A DNA stretch of 64,000 bases, from NCBI RefSeq assembly GCF_027257875.1, contig NZ_JAPVQY010000001.1, positions 248,001 through 312,000 of the forward strand. The letters run 5' to 3'. Position 1 is the stretch's first letter, and each line of letters opens with the position of its first letter. The notes under the pieces were generated by a model. It saw only the letters and a program-made list of their open reading frames with translations, was not told the origin of the DNA and ran no database searches. Of the stretch, positions 17,256 to 26,301 are shown in pieces. The position numbers and the translations under genes are program-made. This DNA is from Burkholderia sp. IMCC1007. Its GTDB lineage: Bacteria > Pseudomonadota > Gammaproteobacteria > Burkholderiales > Burkholderiaceae.

Positions 17256-17540
17256 TCAGCGGCCCGACGTTTCAGCTTCGATACGGCCTTCTTCCCACAG
17301 CACCCAGAAGCGGCTGCCGCCGCGATACGGATTCGCGCGATGCGCGGCGTAGTCGGCGACGCCCTGACGATACGCACCGTACAGCGTCAGCGGCGGGTTG
17401 TCGACGCACGCGGCTTCGCGAACGGTCTCGCAGGCGGCGGCCGGGCGGCGGGAAACGAGCCGACGGATCAGCGATGCGCCGTCGATCGCGTCCGGTTGAT
17501 CGATGCGCTCGGTGCCGCTGAGGACTTCGACGGTATTCAT
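17256..17540 (-). CDS. Small protein with RMF/CrpP-like C-terminus
   Basis: A 94-residue protein with no named family that I recognise with certainty. GGGGAG precedes the ATG at 17540 by 8 nt. Its C-terminal part, GAYRQGVADYAAHRANPYRGGSRFWVLWEEGRIEAE, follows the pattern of ribosome modulation factor and CrpP-like proteins: an A/Y-x-x-G-x-x-A helix, a short N-P-Y turn and an aromatic G/S-R-F-W-x-x-W-x-x-G helix. The N-terminal 55 residues (IDQPDAIDGASLIRRLVSRR) are extra. A ribosome-related or stress role is a guess from the motif only. Confidence 0.6.
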   Translation of the reverse strand: MNTVEVLSGTERIDQPDAIDGASLIRRLVSRRPAAACETVREAACVDNPPLTLYGAYRQGVADYAAHRANPYRGGSRFWVLWEEGRIEAETSGR

Positions 17541-17800
17541 GTGCGGGCTCCCCGACATCCTGTCTGGAGGGCAAGGAGCAATAAAAATGCCAACCATGAA
17601 ATACCGTCTGCCGCGTCGATCGTGCGGGCTTCCGCGGCGAACGTGACGTGCGGCGCGCGACGATGTTACGGAACACGTTACGTGACATGGGAGGCCGCAG
17701 CGACACAGGTGCGCGCAACCGTCTAGCCGCGCAAAGCGCAACGCGTTTCGGAATTGAATCGGGGAAAGGCCCGGCGATGCAGCGGCGCCGACGCGCGCGC

Positions 17801-19351
17801 TCAGCTCGCCTCTGCAGGCGCGACGCGCCGGCTGCCGGCCGAATAGAACCGGTAGATCCCCTTGCCGGCCGACTTCGCGTCGTACAGCGCGCTGTCGGCC
17901 TGGCGGATCAGGTCGTCGGGCGATCCGTGCCCGTCGTCGAGCGCGATGCCGATGCTGATTCCGAGGCTCACCGTGTCGCCGCTCGCCAGCGCGTACGGCG
18001 CCGAGATCTGCCGGATGATCCGCGCGGCGAGCAGCGAACACGCGTGGGTCGACGTGTCGCCGAGCGCGATGATGAATTCGTCGCCGCCGACGCGCGCCGC
18101 CAGGTCGCCCGGCGGCAGCATCTTGCCGAGCCGCTCGGCGACCTGCGTGAGCACGTCGTCGCCGGCGTGGTGGCCGAAGCGGTCGTTGATCGCCTTGAAG
18201 CCGTCGAGGTCGAGATACATGACGGCCAGCACGGAGCTCGGCCCGCGCGGCCGATGCGTGAGCATCCGCTTGAGCTCGGCGTGCAGCTCGTGGCGGTTCG
18301 GCAGCCCCGTCAGCGCATCGTGCCGCGCGAGGTGCCGGATGTGCTGCTCGGTCTGGCGGCGCGTGGTGACGTCCTCGACGATGATCACCGTGTTGCCGTC
18401 CGGCACGCGGTGGCGCGTCAGTTCGAGCTGGCGGCCGTCGGCCAGCGCGATGTCGAACGGCACGGGCTCGTCGCGCGCCAGCCAGCGCGCGCACTGCGCG
18501 CGGAGGCCGGGATCGCGCGGATCGGTCACGGCATGCGTGCCGAGCGCCACGACGACGTCGGGCAGCGGCATGTCGAGCATGATGTCGCGCGGCGAGCCGA
18601 ACAGCTGCGCGGTGCGCCGGTTGGCGACGATCACGCGGCTATCGCCGTCGATCATGCACAGTCCGTGCGGCATGTAGGTGAGCGCGGCGTCGAAGCGGGC
18701 GACGAGTTCGGCGTTGCGCTGGCGCGCGGCGATCAGCGCAACGAGCACGCGGTAATGGCGCTGGACGACCGTGCGCATCGCCGCGAGATAGATCACGAGC
18801 GGCGGCAGCAGCAGCCACGCGCCGGGCCGCGTGACCAGCAGCGCGCCGATGCCGATCGGCACCACGCCGAGCGTCACCTGCGTCATCGCGAGCCGCGGCA
18901 GCGCCGCATTGCGCGACGCGATCCCGCCGAACACGCCGCCGGCGACCATCACCGACAGCGTGCCGATTTCTGCGTCGGGCGCCGCCACGCACCCCATCAC
19001 GCCGAGACCGAGCACGAAACAGGCGGCGAGCGACACGGGCGCATAGCGCTGCGCCCAGTACTCGGCGCGATCGTCACCGGCATCGCGGCGCACCACGTAC
19101 GCGCGCGCGATCGCAAGCCGCGTGGTGAGCAGGCCGATGTCGACGACGAGCCACACGAGACACCAGAGCTGCTGCAGACGGATCAGTGCGATGGCCGCGA
19201 CGAACCCGCTGGCGAGGCCGGACAGCGCCATTGGCCGGATGTCTTCGAACAGCGTCACGAGCATCGACGGGCGCAGCGCGGCCGTCACGCGGTGGTTGCC
19301 GCAGGGAGGTGTTGCGAGAACGGAGTTCAGGATGCGTGCCCTGACTGCCAT
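17801..19351 (-). CDS. Membrane-anchored PAS-GGDEF diguanylate cyclase
   Basis: A 516-residue protein. Residues 40-230 contain about six hydrophobic segments (MALSGLASGFVAAIALI; VSLAACFVLGLGVMGCV; WLLLPPLVIYLAAM). A PAS-like domain follows (FDAALTYMPHGLCMIDGDSRVIVANRRTAQLFG), then a GGDEF domain with LDLDGFKAINDRFGHHAGDD and the active-site RVGGDEF near residue 420. The usual RxxD inhibitory site upstream of GGDEF is absent (PPGD instead). It should make c-di-GMP in response to a signal read by the membrane or PAS part. Start MAVRARIL at 19351 has GAGG 10 nt upstream. Confidence 0.9.
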   Translation of the reverse strand: MAVRARILNSVLATPPCGNHRVTAALRPSMLVTLFEDIRPMALSGLASGFVAAIALIRLQQLWCLVWLVVDIGLLTTRLAIARAYVVRRDAGDDRAEYWAQRYAPVSLAACFVLGLGVMGCVAAPDAEIGTLSVMVAGGVFGGIASRNAALPRLAMTQVTLGVVPIGIGALLVTRPGAWLLLPPLVIYLAAMRTVVQRHYRVLVALIAARQRNAELVARFDAALTYMPHGLCMIDGDSRVIVANRRTAQLFGSPRDIMLDMPLPDVVVALGTHAVTDPRDPGLRAQCARWLARDEPVPFDIALADGRQLELTRHRVPDGNTVIIVEDVTTRRQTEQHIRHLARHDALTGLPNRHELHAELKRMLTHRPRGPSSVLAVMYLDLDGFKAINDRFGHHAGDDVLTQVAERLGKMLPPGDLAARVGGDEFIIALGDTSTHACSLLAARIIRQISAPYALASGDTVSLGISIGIALDDGHGSPDDLIRQADSALYDAKSAGKGIYRFYSAGSRRVAPAEAS

Positions 19352-19840
19352 GGCTTTTTGACCTCGACACGATGTCGACTCACGGCCGGCGGCCCCGCAC
19401 CGCACGTGGCGGGATGACCGGCGCAGCGGATGCGCACGACATTATCATGAAACATGGGTCAAGCATGGCCGAGTAGTCGTAAACCACGCCCGCGGGACGC
19501 TTGCGCATTCGCCGACGCGAAGGCACGATCGTTGCGGACGGGACGATATCGGGTCGCCGGCCGCAGACGGGCTTGCCCGTGCGTCGCGGCGCGTGAGCGC
19601 CGATGGTCCGCAATGCCCCCGACGTCGATGCGACCCATCCGGCACGACGCAATCGCGCAACGAATTTCACTCTGTGGCCGGGCGCCGCAGCCCTGTCCTG
19701 ATCCGGTTATAAGAAATTCAATAAGTATTTCATGCGAAAAATACTATAGGCGATATATCCAAAAGAATGCCAGAATGCGCGCCGCTCCGAACGTCGCGAC
19801 ACCCGATCGCCGTCCGAGCCGTATCAGGAGGTTCCCCCCA
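19352..19840. other. Divergent intergenic region between the cyclase and the molybdenum hydroxylase operon
   Basis: No supported gene in 489 bp. The left part is ordinary GC-rich sequence; the right end, from about 19700, turns AT-rich and holds the inverted repeat at 19724-19745 and the likely promoter of the rightward operon. Confidence 0.5.
19724..19745. promoter_or_regulatory. Inverted repeat AGTATTT-N8-AAATACT
   Basis: Perfect 7-bp arms in an AT-rich patch 95 bp before the IorB-like start. The position fits an operator for the molybdenum hydroxylase operon. No matching regulator gene is adjacent. Confidence 0.45.
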
Positions 19841-22717
19841 ATGAAAAACCACGGCCTGTCACGGCGGGGTTTTCTGAAAGCCAGCGTGCTGGCGGGCGTC
19901 GCGGTGTACGTCGCGCCCATCGGCAGCCGCGCGTTCGCGGCGCTCTTCGAAGAAAAACTCCTCACCCCTGTCAAATGGGATAGCGTCACCGGCATCCCTC
20001 AATTCCGCATCGACGGCATCGCGAAGGTCACGGGCTCGAAAGTGTTCGCCCGTGACGTGCGCGCCGCCGACATGCCGCACTGGCCGCAGCAGCAGTCGCA
20101 TGCGCTGATCCTGCGCGTCACGCAGGCCGACCGCACGTACGAAGGCTTCGACCTGTCGCTGCTCGGCGACGAGCTCAAGCCGGACCGCGTGGTCACGGCC
20201 GACGATCTCGCGCGCGACGGCGTCGCGTTCCCGACGTTCTACGGCGACGACATGCTGTTGCCCGCCGGCAAGACGCCCGCGTATCTCGGCCACGCGGTCG
20301 CGATCCTCATCTACCACGACTTCGCGCGCTTCCGTTTCGCGAAGAACACGCTCAAGTTCCGCGACGACGTGATCCGCTACGGCGCGGTCACGGGCCCGCT
20401 CGAGCGCGATCCATGGGGCACGTTCCGTTACGTACGGGTGGGCGGCAAGACGGCCTACGACGACGATGTGTATTCGAGCCTGAAGGACGCGCCGATCTTC
20501 CCTAGCATGATGCGCAAGCACCTGCCGGTCTGGCCGGACGGCAAGGAGCACGGCAAGCTCGACGAGCAGGGGATGTTCCTCGCCGGCCAGATCGCCGCGG
20601 AACTCGATCATCCGTCGGCCGACTGGCTCGTGTTCGACCGCGAGTACAACACGCAGTCGGTCGATACGGCCGCGCTCGAACCCGACAACGCGAACTGCTG
20701 GTACGACGCCGCGACGCAGTCGCTGCACCTCGTCGTGCCGACCCAGTCGCCGCTCGAAGTGGCGGAGAACGCGGCCGCGATGGTCGCGAAGTGCCGCTTC
20801 CCGGTGAAGCAGCTGTTCGTGCATCCGTGCTACACGGTCGGCTACGGCTCGAAGGATCACTGCAACGTGCCGTTCTACGGCCTCGTGTGCGCGCTGTACG
20901 CGGATGGCCGCCCGGTGCGTTTCGCGAACGACCGCTACGAGCAGTTCCAGACGTCCCTTAAGCGTCACGCGTTCAAGATGCACTACCGGATCGCGGTCGA
21001 CCGCAACACGGGCCTGCTGCAGTCGTTCAAGGGCGACTTCGAGGCGAACGGCGGCGGGCGCTCGAATTTCTCGCCGTCGGTGGCGATGGTCGGCGCGACG
21101 GCCGCGCAATCGATCTACTACTTCCCGAAGAGCGACCTCGCGGCCGTCGCGATCGCGTCGCGTGCGATCGACGCCGGCTCCGCGCGCGGCTACGGCACGC
21201 TGCAGAGCATGGCCGCGACCGAAATGGCGGTCGACGAAATCGCCGCGCAACTGAACATCGATCCGATCGATTTCCGGCTGCGCAACGCGCTGCGTTCGGG
21301 GATGAAGAACACGCAGGGTGCGATTCCCGCCGGCGCGCTGCGCGTCGCGGAAGTGCTGGAGCGCGCGAAGCAGCATCCGTTGTGGACGCACCGTGTTGCG
21401 CGCAAGACCGAGTTCGAAGCATCGAACCCCGGCAAGCGCTACGGCGTCGGTTTCGCGTGCGTGCAGAAGGACTTCGGCACGGGCGCGGAAGCGTCGTTCG
21501 CGAAGGTCGAATTCGACGCGAACGGCAACGTGTCGCTGCATCACACGGCTGCCGAAATCGGCACCGGGATGTCGACGTCGCAGGCCGTCGCGGTCGCGAA
21601 GTGGCTCGGCCGTCCGGCAAGCGAAGTACGCGTGGCCGTGACCGAATGGCCGGACCTGCCGGTCGAGACGAGCGGCGATCCGTACCTGATGTCGCAGGCC
21701 GACCAGGATCGCCTCAGCGCGAATCCGCGCTGGTCGCCGGGCTATGCGTCGCCGTCGAGCGCGACGAACTCCGCGTACTACTTCACGCACAGCACGCGCG
21801 AAGCCGCACGGGCGGTGTTCCGCTACGGCCTGTGGCCGGCTGCGATGTCGATCTGGAGCCGCGGCCTCGGCGGCGGCCAGGCCGCGCCGTACGCGATCCG
21901 CATCGAGGACGCGCGCTGGGTCGACGGCAAGCTGACGGCCGACGGTCTGGAGCCGCTGACGTTCGAGCAGCTCGCGAAGCAGGCGCACGCGCTCGGCCTG
22001 CCGACCGGTGCCGTCGTGCACGTGTTCAACCGCTGGCAGTGGACCGACGCCGAGTTCGAAGTGGGCGGCGCGGTCGATCGTCTGCCGATCGACGGGCTGT
22101 CGCTGCGCGTCGGCGCGCCGAAGACCGGCGACGACGGCCCGATCCCGGGCACCGCCGCGCCGGCCGGCGCGACCGCGCTGCGCGGCACGCTCGCGCCGAC
22201 CGCGAACGGCTACCGCGTGCTGGACCGCAAGCGCGTGTTCATTCCGCCGACGAGCCGCAACAACGCGGCCGTCACGTACTACACGGCGGTCGGCACGCTC
22301 GTCGAGCTGGCCGTGCACGAATCGACCGGCAAGGTCGAGCTGCTCACGCATCACTCGATCATGGAGTGCGGCAACCAGATCTCGCCGCAGCTCGTGTCGG
22401 GCCAGTTGCAGGGCGGCCTCGCGATGGGCATCGGCCATGCGCTGCACGAGTATCTGCCGCTTTACGAAGACGGCCCCGGCAACGGCACGTGGAACTTCAA
22501 CCGTTACCAGCTGCCGCGCGCGACCGACGTCGCCGTGTGGTCGCAGACGGGCGACATCCTGCCGCCGCTGTCCGAGACCGATCCGCCGAAGGGCGTCGCC
22601 GAAGTGGTGATGATTCCCGTCGTCGGCGCGATCGTAAACGGCATCGCGCACGCGATCGGCCATCGTTTCACCGATTTGCCGGTGACCCCGCAAAAGATTC
22701 AGGAGGTGCTCGCATGA
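19841..22717 (+). CDS. Xanthine dehydrogenase-family molybdopterin subunit, IorB-like, Tat-exported
   Basis: A 958-residue large subunit of a molybdenum hydroxylase. The N-terminus MKNHGLSRRGFLKASVLAGVAVYVAP is a textbook twin-arginine signal (SRRGFLK), so the folded cofactor-loaded enzyme is exported. An aldehyde-oxidase a/b hammerhead starts at GIAKVTGSKVFARDV. Later segments (YGSKDHCNVPFYGLVCALY; SIMECGNQISPQLVSGQLQGGLAMGIGHAL) are typical of the isoquinoline 1-oxidoreductase beta/nicotinate-type group. AGGAGG is 9 nt before the ATG. It is coupled (ATGA) to the 2Fe-2S subunit and then a cytochrome c, making a periplasmic hydroxylase or aldehyde dehydrogenase feeding the respiratory chain. 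The substrate is unknown. Confidence 0.9.
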   Translation: MKNHGLSRRGFLKASVLAGVAVYVAPIGSRAFAALFEEKLLTPVKWDSVTGIPQFRIDGIAKVTGSKVFARDVRAADMPHWPQQQSHALILRVTQADRTYEGFDLSLLGDELKPDRVVTADDLARDGVAFPTFYGDDMLLPAGKTPAYLGHAVAILIYHDFARFRFAKNTLKFRDDVIRYGAVTGPLERDPWGTFRYVRVGGKTAYDDDVYSSLKDAPIFPSMMRKHLPVWPDGKEHGKLDEQGMFLAGQIAAELDHPSADWLVFDREYNTQSVDTAALEPDNANCWYDAATQSLHLVVPTQSPLEVAENAAAMVAKCRFPVKQLFVHPCYTVGYGSKDHCNVPFYGLVCALYADGRPVRFANDRYEQFQTSLKRHAFKMHYRIAVDRNTGLLQSFKGDFEANGGGRSNFSPSVAMVGATAAQSIYYFPKSDLAAVAIASRAIDAGSARGYGTLQSMAATEMAVDEIAAQLNIDPIDFRLRNALRSGMKNTQGAIPAGALRVAEVLERAKQHPLWTHRVARKTEFEASNPGKRYGVGFACVQKDFGTGAEASFAKVEFDANGNVSLHHTAAEIGTGMSTSQAVAVAKWLGRPASEVRVAVTEWPDLPVETSGDPYLMSQADQDRLSANPRWSPGYASPSSATNSAYYFTHSTREAARAVFRYGLWPAAMSIWSRGLGGGQAAPYAIRIEDARWVDGKLTADGLEPLTFEQLAKQAHALGLPTGAVVHVFNRWQWTDAEFEVGGAVDRLPIDGLSLRVGAPKTGDDGPIPGTAAPAGATALRGTLAPTANGYRVLDRKRVFIPPTSRNNAAVTYYTAVGTLVELAVHESTGKVELLTHHSIMECGNQISPQLVSGQLQGGLAMGIGHALHEYLPLYEDGPGNGTWNFNRYQLPRATDVAVWSQTGDILPPLSETDPPKGVAEVVMIPVVGAIVNGIAHAIGHRFTDLPVTPQKIQEVLA

Positions 22718-23424
22718 CGACCGCCCAAACCGCGGCTTCGGCCGCGAGCGCCGGCGCGGCTGCGACCGGCGCTTCCGGGCCGAACGCCGCTTCGGCCGCC
22801 CCGGCTTCGGCGCCCGCCGGAGCCGCACCCGCAGCAGCCACTGCGGCTTCGGCGCCCGTCGAGCGTCCGCTCGTGCGGTTCCAGCAGAAGCCGCTGTCGG
22901 TGAACATCAACGGCAAGGCCGTCGGACCGATGCAGGTGCCCGAGGGGCTGATGATGATCGAGTTCCTGCACGAATACGCGGGCCTCACCGGTTCGCGGCT
23001 CGGCTGCGGGCAGGGCATCTGCCACGCGTGCGTCGTGATCGTCGACAAGCCGGACGGCACCAGCGAGGAAATGCGCACGTGCATCACCGGCGCGCACTTC
23101 TTCCACGGCCGCTCGATCCGCACGATCGAAGGCCACGCGAAGCGCAACGAAGCGGGCGAAGTGGTCGAGCTGTCGCCGATCCAGCAGAAGTTCCTCGAGC
23201 ATTTCAGCTTCCAGTGCGGCTATTGCACGCCGGGCTTCGTCAATGCGGCGACCGTGCTGATCGAACGCCTGAAGCGCGCGCCGATCGCGAAGGCCGACGT
23301 CGAGCACACGATCACCGACGCGCTGAACGCGCACATCTGCCGCTGCACGGGCTACGTCCGCTATTACGAAGCCGTGAAGGACGTGATTTTGACGACGCCG
23401 GGACTCGTGAAGGACGCCGCATGA
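22714..23424 (+). CDS. Two-[2Fe-2S] subunit of the molybdenum hydroxylase, IorA-like
   Basis: A 236-residue electron-transfer subunit. The plant-type cluster ligands are GCGQGICHACVV (near 97-108) plus the later Cys of MRTC; the helical-domain cluster uses CGYCTPG (near 168) and CRCTGY (near 209). The ATG overlaps the stop of the large subunit (ATGA) behind an AGGAGG. Unlike most members it starts with about 50 residues of Ala/Gly/Pro/Ser before VRFQQKPLSVNINGK. It has no Tat signal of its own and is presumably carried out with the large subunit. Confidence 0.92.
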   Translation: MTTAQTAASAASAGAAATGASGPNAASAAPASAPAGAAPAAATAASAPVERPLVRFQQKPLSVNINGKAVGPMQVPEGLMMIEFLHEYAGLTGSRLGCGQGICHACVVIVDKPDGTSEEMRTCITGAHFFHGRSIRTIEGHAKRNEAGEVVELSPIQQKFLEHFSFQCGYCTPGFVNAATVLIERLKRAPIAKADVEHTITDALNAHICRCTGYVRYYEAVKDVILTTPGLVKDAA

Positions 23425-24680
23425 AACGCACATTCGTCCATCGTGTCGCGCGGGCCGCGGGCCTGCCCGCGATCGCGGCCGCCTGCGCGCTGCTGCTCGC
23501 CGCGTGCGGCGGCCATGACGCGCCGGTCTCCAGCGCGGCGTCCGGCGCGCCCGGAGCCGACCAGGTCGCGCGCGGCCGCTATCTCGTGAAGGCCGCCGAC
23601 TGCGCGGCGTGCCACACCGCGAAGGACGGCGCGCCGTTCGCCGGCGGCGCACCGCTCGAATCGCCGTTCGGCACGTTCTACGGCTCGAACATCACGCCCG
23701 ACAAGGATCGCGGGATCGGCAACTGGAGCGCGGACGAGTTCTACGCCGCGCTGCACGACGGCAAGGCGCCGGGCAAGCGGCTGTATCCGTCGATGCCGTA
23801 CACGTCGTACCGGCAGCTCACGCGCGCCGACGCCGACGCGATGTACGCGTACCTGCAGACGGTGAAGCCGGTCGCGCAGGAAAACCGCAAGCACGAGCTG
23901 AAGTTCCCGTACAACCTGCGCTTCGGCATGGTGTTCTGGGACATGGTGTTCCTGAAGGACAGCCTGCCCGACGCGTCGAGCGGCCAATCCGCCGACTGGC
24001 AGCGCGGCCGCTATCTCGCGGGTGCGCTCGGCCACTGCGCCGAATGCCATACGCCGCGCGCGTTCACGGGCCAGCTCGACGGCGCGAAGCCGTTCGCGGG
24101 CGCCGCGCTCGGCCGCGTGGCCGCGCCCGACATCACGCCGGCCGGCCTCGCCGCGCGCGGCTGGACGGGCACCGACCTGCAGACGTTCTTCGGTGTCGGC
24201 ATCGCGCCGCAAGGCTCGGCGTTCGGCGAGATGTATCCGGTCGTGCACCTGAGCACGCAATACCTGACGCAGCGCGACCTGCGCGCGCTGTCCGTGTACC
24301 TGCTCGGCGATACGCCGCCGGCGCCGCAGCCGGTGAAGCCCGTGTCGGCCGACGCGCAGCAGCTCGCGGCCGGCCGCTCGGTGTATCTGGCGGTGTGCGC
24401 GGGCTGTCATGGCTTCAACGGCGAAGGCAAGCCGCACGTCGCGGTGCCGATGAACGGCAATTCGACGCTGCGTCAGGCCGACTCGCGCAACCTGCTGGTC
24501 GCGATGCTCGACGGCATCGACGAGCAGAAGTTCGCCGGCTTCGAGAACCTGCAGCCGATGCCGGGTTTCGCGCACACGCTGAGCGACGACGAACTCGCGC
24601 AGCTCGCGAACTACCTGCGCGCGACGTGGGGCGGCCAGCCCGCGAACGTCACGCCGGCCGACGTGAAGGCAATGCGTTAA
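23421..24680 (+). CDS. Triheme cytochrome c, lipoprotein, partner of the molybdenum hydroxylase
   Basis: A 419-residue protein with three CXXCH haem sites: CAACH (near 60), CAECH (near 206) and CAGCH (near 326). The signal peptide ends LLLAACGG, a lipobox, so it should be anchored in a membrane facing the periplasm. It belongs to the gluconate/alcohol dehydrogenase cytochrome family (GRYLVKAADCAACHTAKDG..FGTFYGSNITPDKD). The ATG overlaps the stop of the 2Fe-2S gene (ATGA), completing a three-gene operon. It passes electrons from the hydroxylase to quinone or a terminal oxidase. A close paralogue lies at 54690-56066. Confidence 0.92.
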   Translation: MKRTFVHRVARAAGLPAIAAACALLLAACGGHDAPVSSAASGAPGADQVARGRYLVKAADCAACHTAKDGAPFAGGAPLESPFGTFYGSNITPDKDRGIGNWSADEFYAALHDGKAPGKRLYPSMPYTSYRQLTRADADAMYAYLQTVKPVAQENRKHELKFPYNLRFGMVFWDMVFLKDSLPDASSGQSADWQRGRYLAGALGHCAECHTPRAFTGQLDGAKPFAGAALGRVAAPDITPAGLAARGWTGTDLQTFFGVGIAPQGSAFGEMYPVVHLSTQYLTQRDLRALSVYLLGDTPPAPQPVKPVSADAQQLAAGRSVYLAVCAGCHGFNGEGKPHVAVPMNGNSTLRQADSRNLLVAMLDGIDEQKFAGFENLQPMPGFAHTLSDDELAQLANYLRATWGGQPANVTPADVKAMR

Positions 24681-24713
24681 GCCGTAACGAAGGGCGGGGC
24701 GTCGCGCGCGATG

Positions 24714-24730
24714 CGGCCGGTTTCCGGCCG
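24714..24730. terminator. Possible hairpin after the cytochrome operon
   Basis: CGGCCGG-TTT-CCGGCCG forms a 7-bp stem with a 3-nt loop, 33 bp past the cytochrome stop and before the convergent lipoprotein gene. There is no T-tract, so termination is only suggested. Confidence 0.3.
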
Positions 24731-24769
24731 TGCCGGCGCGCAGCGCTCCGTTCGGGCTGGGGCGGCGCT

Positions 24770-24946
24770 TCAGTAGCCGCCGCCCCCTCCGCCACCGCCG
24801 CCGCCGCCGCCGCCGCCCGATCCGCCGCCGCCGTACCGGCTCATGCCGGACCCCTGCGAAGCGCCACCGTCCGACGACGTACATCCCGCCGACAGCAGCA
24901 GCGCCAGCGCCGCGATCACCACCGCGGCCAATCTCGCCGATTTCAT
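24770..24946 (-). CDS. Small lipoprotein with polyglycine tail
   Basis: A 58-residue protein: signal peptide MKSARLAAVVIAALALLLSAGC with lipobox SAGC, a short Ser/Gly linker (TSSDGGASQGSGMSRY) and a tail of glycines broken by one Ser, ending GGY. AGGAG lies 7 nt before the ATG. After lipidation only about 37 residues remain, almost all Gly/Ser. The tail is coded by a GC-rich triplet repeat (about 24778-24836) that could vary in length between strains. Function unknown. Confidence 0.75.
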   Translation of the reverse strand: MKSARLAAVVIAALALLLSAGCTSSDGGASQGSGMSRYGGGGSGGGGGGGGGGGGGGY

Positions 24947-25155
24947 TTCAATCTCCTTGCAGTGCGCGCGCCGCATGACGAGCGGGGTCGATCGAGCCGT
25001 GCGATTGCGCGATGACGAGACGTTCCGGGCGGCCGGTTTATTCCATGCTTTTTGCCTATCGTCGCGTGCGGCCCGCGCGGGGCCGGATTGGAAGCGTGTC
25101 GCGCCGGCTTGGTACACTCCAGCACGCCGCCATTCCGATTCCGACTACAACAACC

Positions 25156-25668
25156 ATGAGTGCCACCCTCGAGCGCCCGCCGCGCAAGTCGTCGCGTCCA
25201 TCCACGCGTGTCGTGTTCGGCTGCGTGTCGTTCGGCGTCGGTGCGCCGCTGGTCGCCGCGCTCGTATGGCCGCTCGTGATGCTGGTTGCGTGGTCGGTGA
25301 TCAACGGCCCGCGATGGGACACGCTGAAGCTCTGCGCAGGCATGGTGCCGATGATCTTCTTCGCGTCGTTCCTGTTCGGCTATGTGCTGCCGGCGATCGT
25401 TGCGGGCGGCATCATGGCGGCGATCGGCACGCGCATCCGGCGACGCTGGTTCGTGCTGCTCGGGGTGATCGTCGGCACGAGCGCGATGACCGGCTATACG
25501 CTGCTGAAGGCCTTCTTGCTGGGCCTCGACGAGATCGGCGGCATCGACGGCGTCGCCATACTCGATGCGTTCGTCACGTCGGCGGTGATGTCGCACTGGC
25601 TGCACCGGCGGCTCGAGCGCGCGCCGCGGGCGGACAGCGGGGCGCCGGCGTGCGACGGCCGCGCATAG
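25156..25668 (+). CDS. Four-helix membrane protein of unknown function
   Basis: A 170-residue protein with four hydrophobic segments: FGVGAPLVAALVWPLVMLVAWSV, MVPMIFFASFLFGYVLPAIVAGGIMAAI, WFVLLGVIVGTSAMTGY and a weaker GIDGVAILDAFVTSAVM. The N-terminus is basic and there is no cleavable signal. I do not recognise the family. ATG at 25156 was chosen because the membrane segments start soon after; the frame is open further upstream. It stands alone, divergent from the glycine-tail lipoprotein and convergent with the Pal-like gene. Confidence 0.65.
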   Translation: MSATLERPPRKSSRPSTRVVFGCVSFGVGAPLVAALVWPLVMLVAWSVINGPRWDTLKLCAGMVPMIFFASFLFGYVLPAIVAGGIMAAIGTRIRRRWFVLLGVIVGTSAMTGYTLLKAFLLGLDEIGGIDGVAILDAFVTSAVMSHWLHRRLERAPRADSGAPACDGRA

Positions 25669-25809
25669 CGATCCGCATGGAGCGGCGTGGCGGATGTGCG
25701 GCGCCGGTCTGCTCGCGCTGCTCGCATTCGTGTGCAGCGATCGCGTGATCTATGTGACCGCGTTGCGGGTGATGCGTTGCGACGACGCCGCCGTGGCGGC
25801 GGCATCCGA

Positions 25810-26301
25810 TCAACGATAGACGAGATCGGCGCGGCGGTTCTGCGCCCACGATGCCTCGTCGTGACCGAGCGCGACCGGCTTTTCCTTGCCGAGGCTCACG
25901 GCCTCGAGCTGCGAGCCCGGCACGCCCAGCGTTTCGAGCGCGCTCATCACCGCTTGCGAACGGCGTTGGCCGAGCGCGAGGTTGTATTCGGACGTGCCGC
26001 GTTCGTCGGTGTTGCCCTGGATCAGTACATGGCGCGCCGGATGGCTGCGCAGGTAGTCCGCATGCGCGTGGAGCAGCGACTCGTATTCCGGCTTCACCGA
26101 GTAGTTGTCGAAATCGAAATAGACGCTGCGCTTCGCGAGGGGGCTGTTCGGATTGTCGAGATCGTCGGCCGACACCGTAGCGACCGCCTCGCTCGCCGGT
26201 GCGGGTGTCATCCCGGCGTTCTCGGGCGTTTTCGCCGCGTGGTGGCAACCCGCCAGCAGCGCGAGGATTGCCAGGACCGCAACTCGGTTTGTTGTGCGCA
26301 T
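25810..26301 (-). CDS. OmpA/Pal-like peptidoglycan-associated lipoprotein
   Basis: A 163-residue outer-membrane lipoprotein. MRTTNRVAVLAILALLAGC gives a lipobox LAGC. After a linker rich in Ala/Pro/Glu, the OmpA-C domain begins VYFDFDNYSVKPEY and carries the peptidoglycan-binding pattern NTDERGTSEYNLALGQRRSQAVMSAL, as in Pal. AGGAG precedes the ATG. It is not next to tolB or ybgF, so it is probably an accessory copy in addition to the tol-pal gene. Confidence 0.88.
   Translation of the reverse strand: MRTTNRVAVLAILALLAGCHHAAKTPENAGMTPAPASEAVATVSADDLDNPNSPLAKRSVYFDFDNYSVKPEYESLLHAHADYLRSHPARHVLIQGNTDERGTSEYNLALGQRRSQAVMSALETLGVPGSQLEAVSLGKEKPVALGHDEASWAQNRRADLVYR

Noticed and set aside
17648..19417. 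A 589-codon plus-strand frame opposite the diguanylate cyclase
   Set aside because: The GGDEF and membrane segments are on the minus strand; the plus frame has no domain.
19859..22828. A 989-codon minus-strand frame opposite the molybdenum hydroxylase
   Set aside because: Composition is Arg/His-rich and non-protein-like, while the plus strand encodes a full known family.
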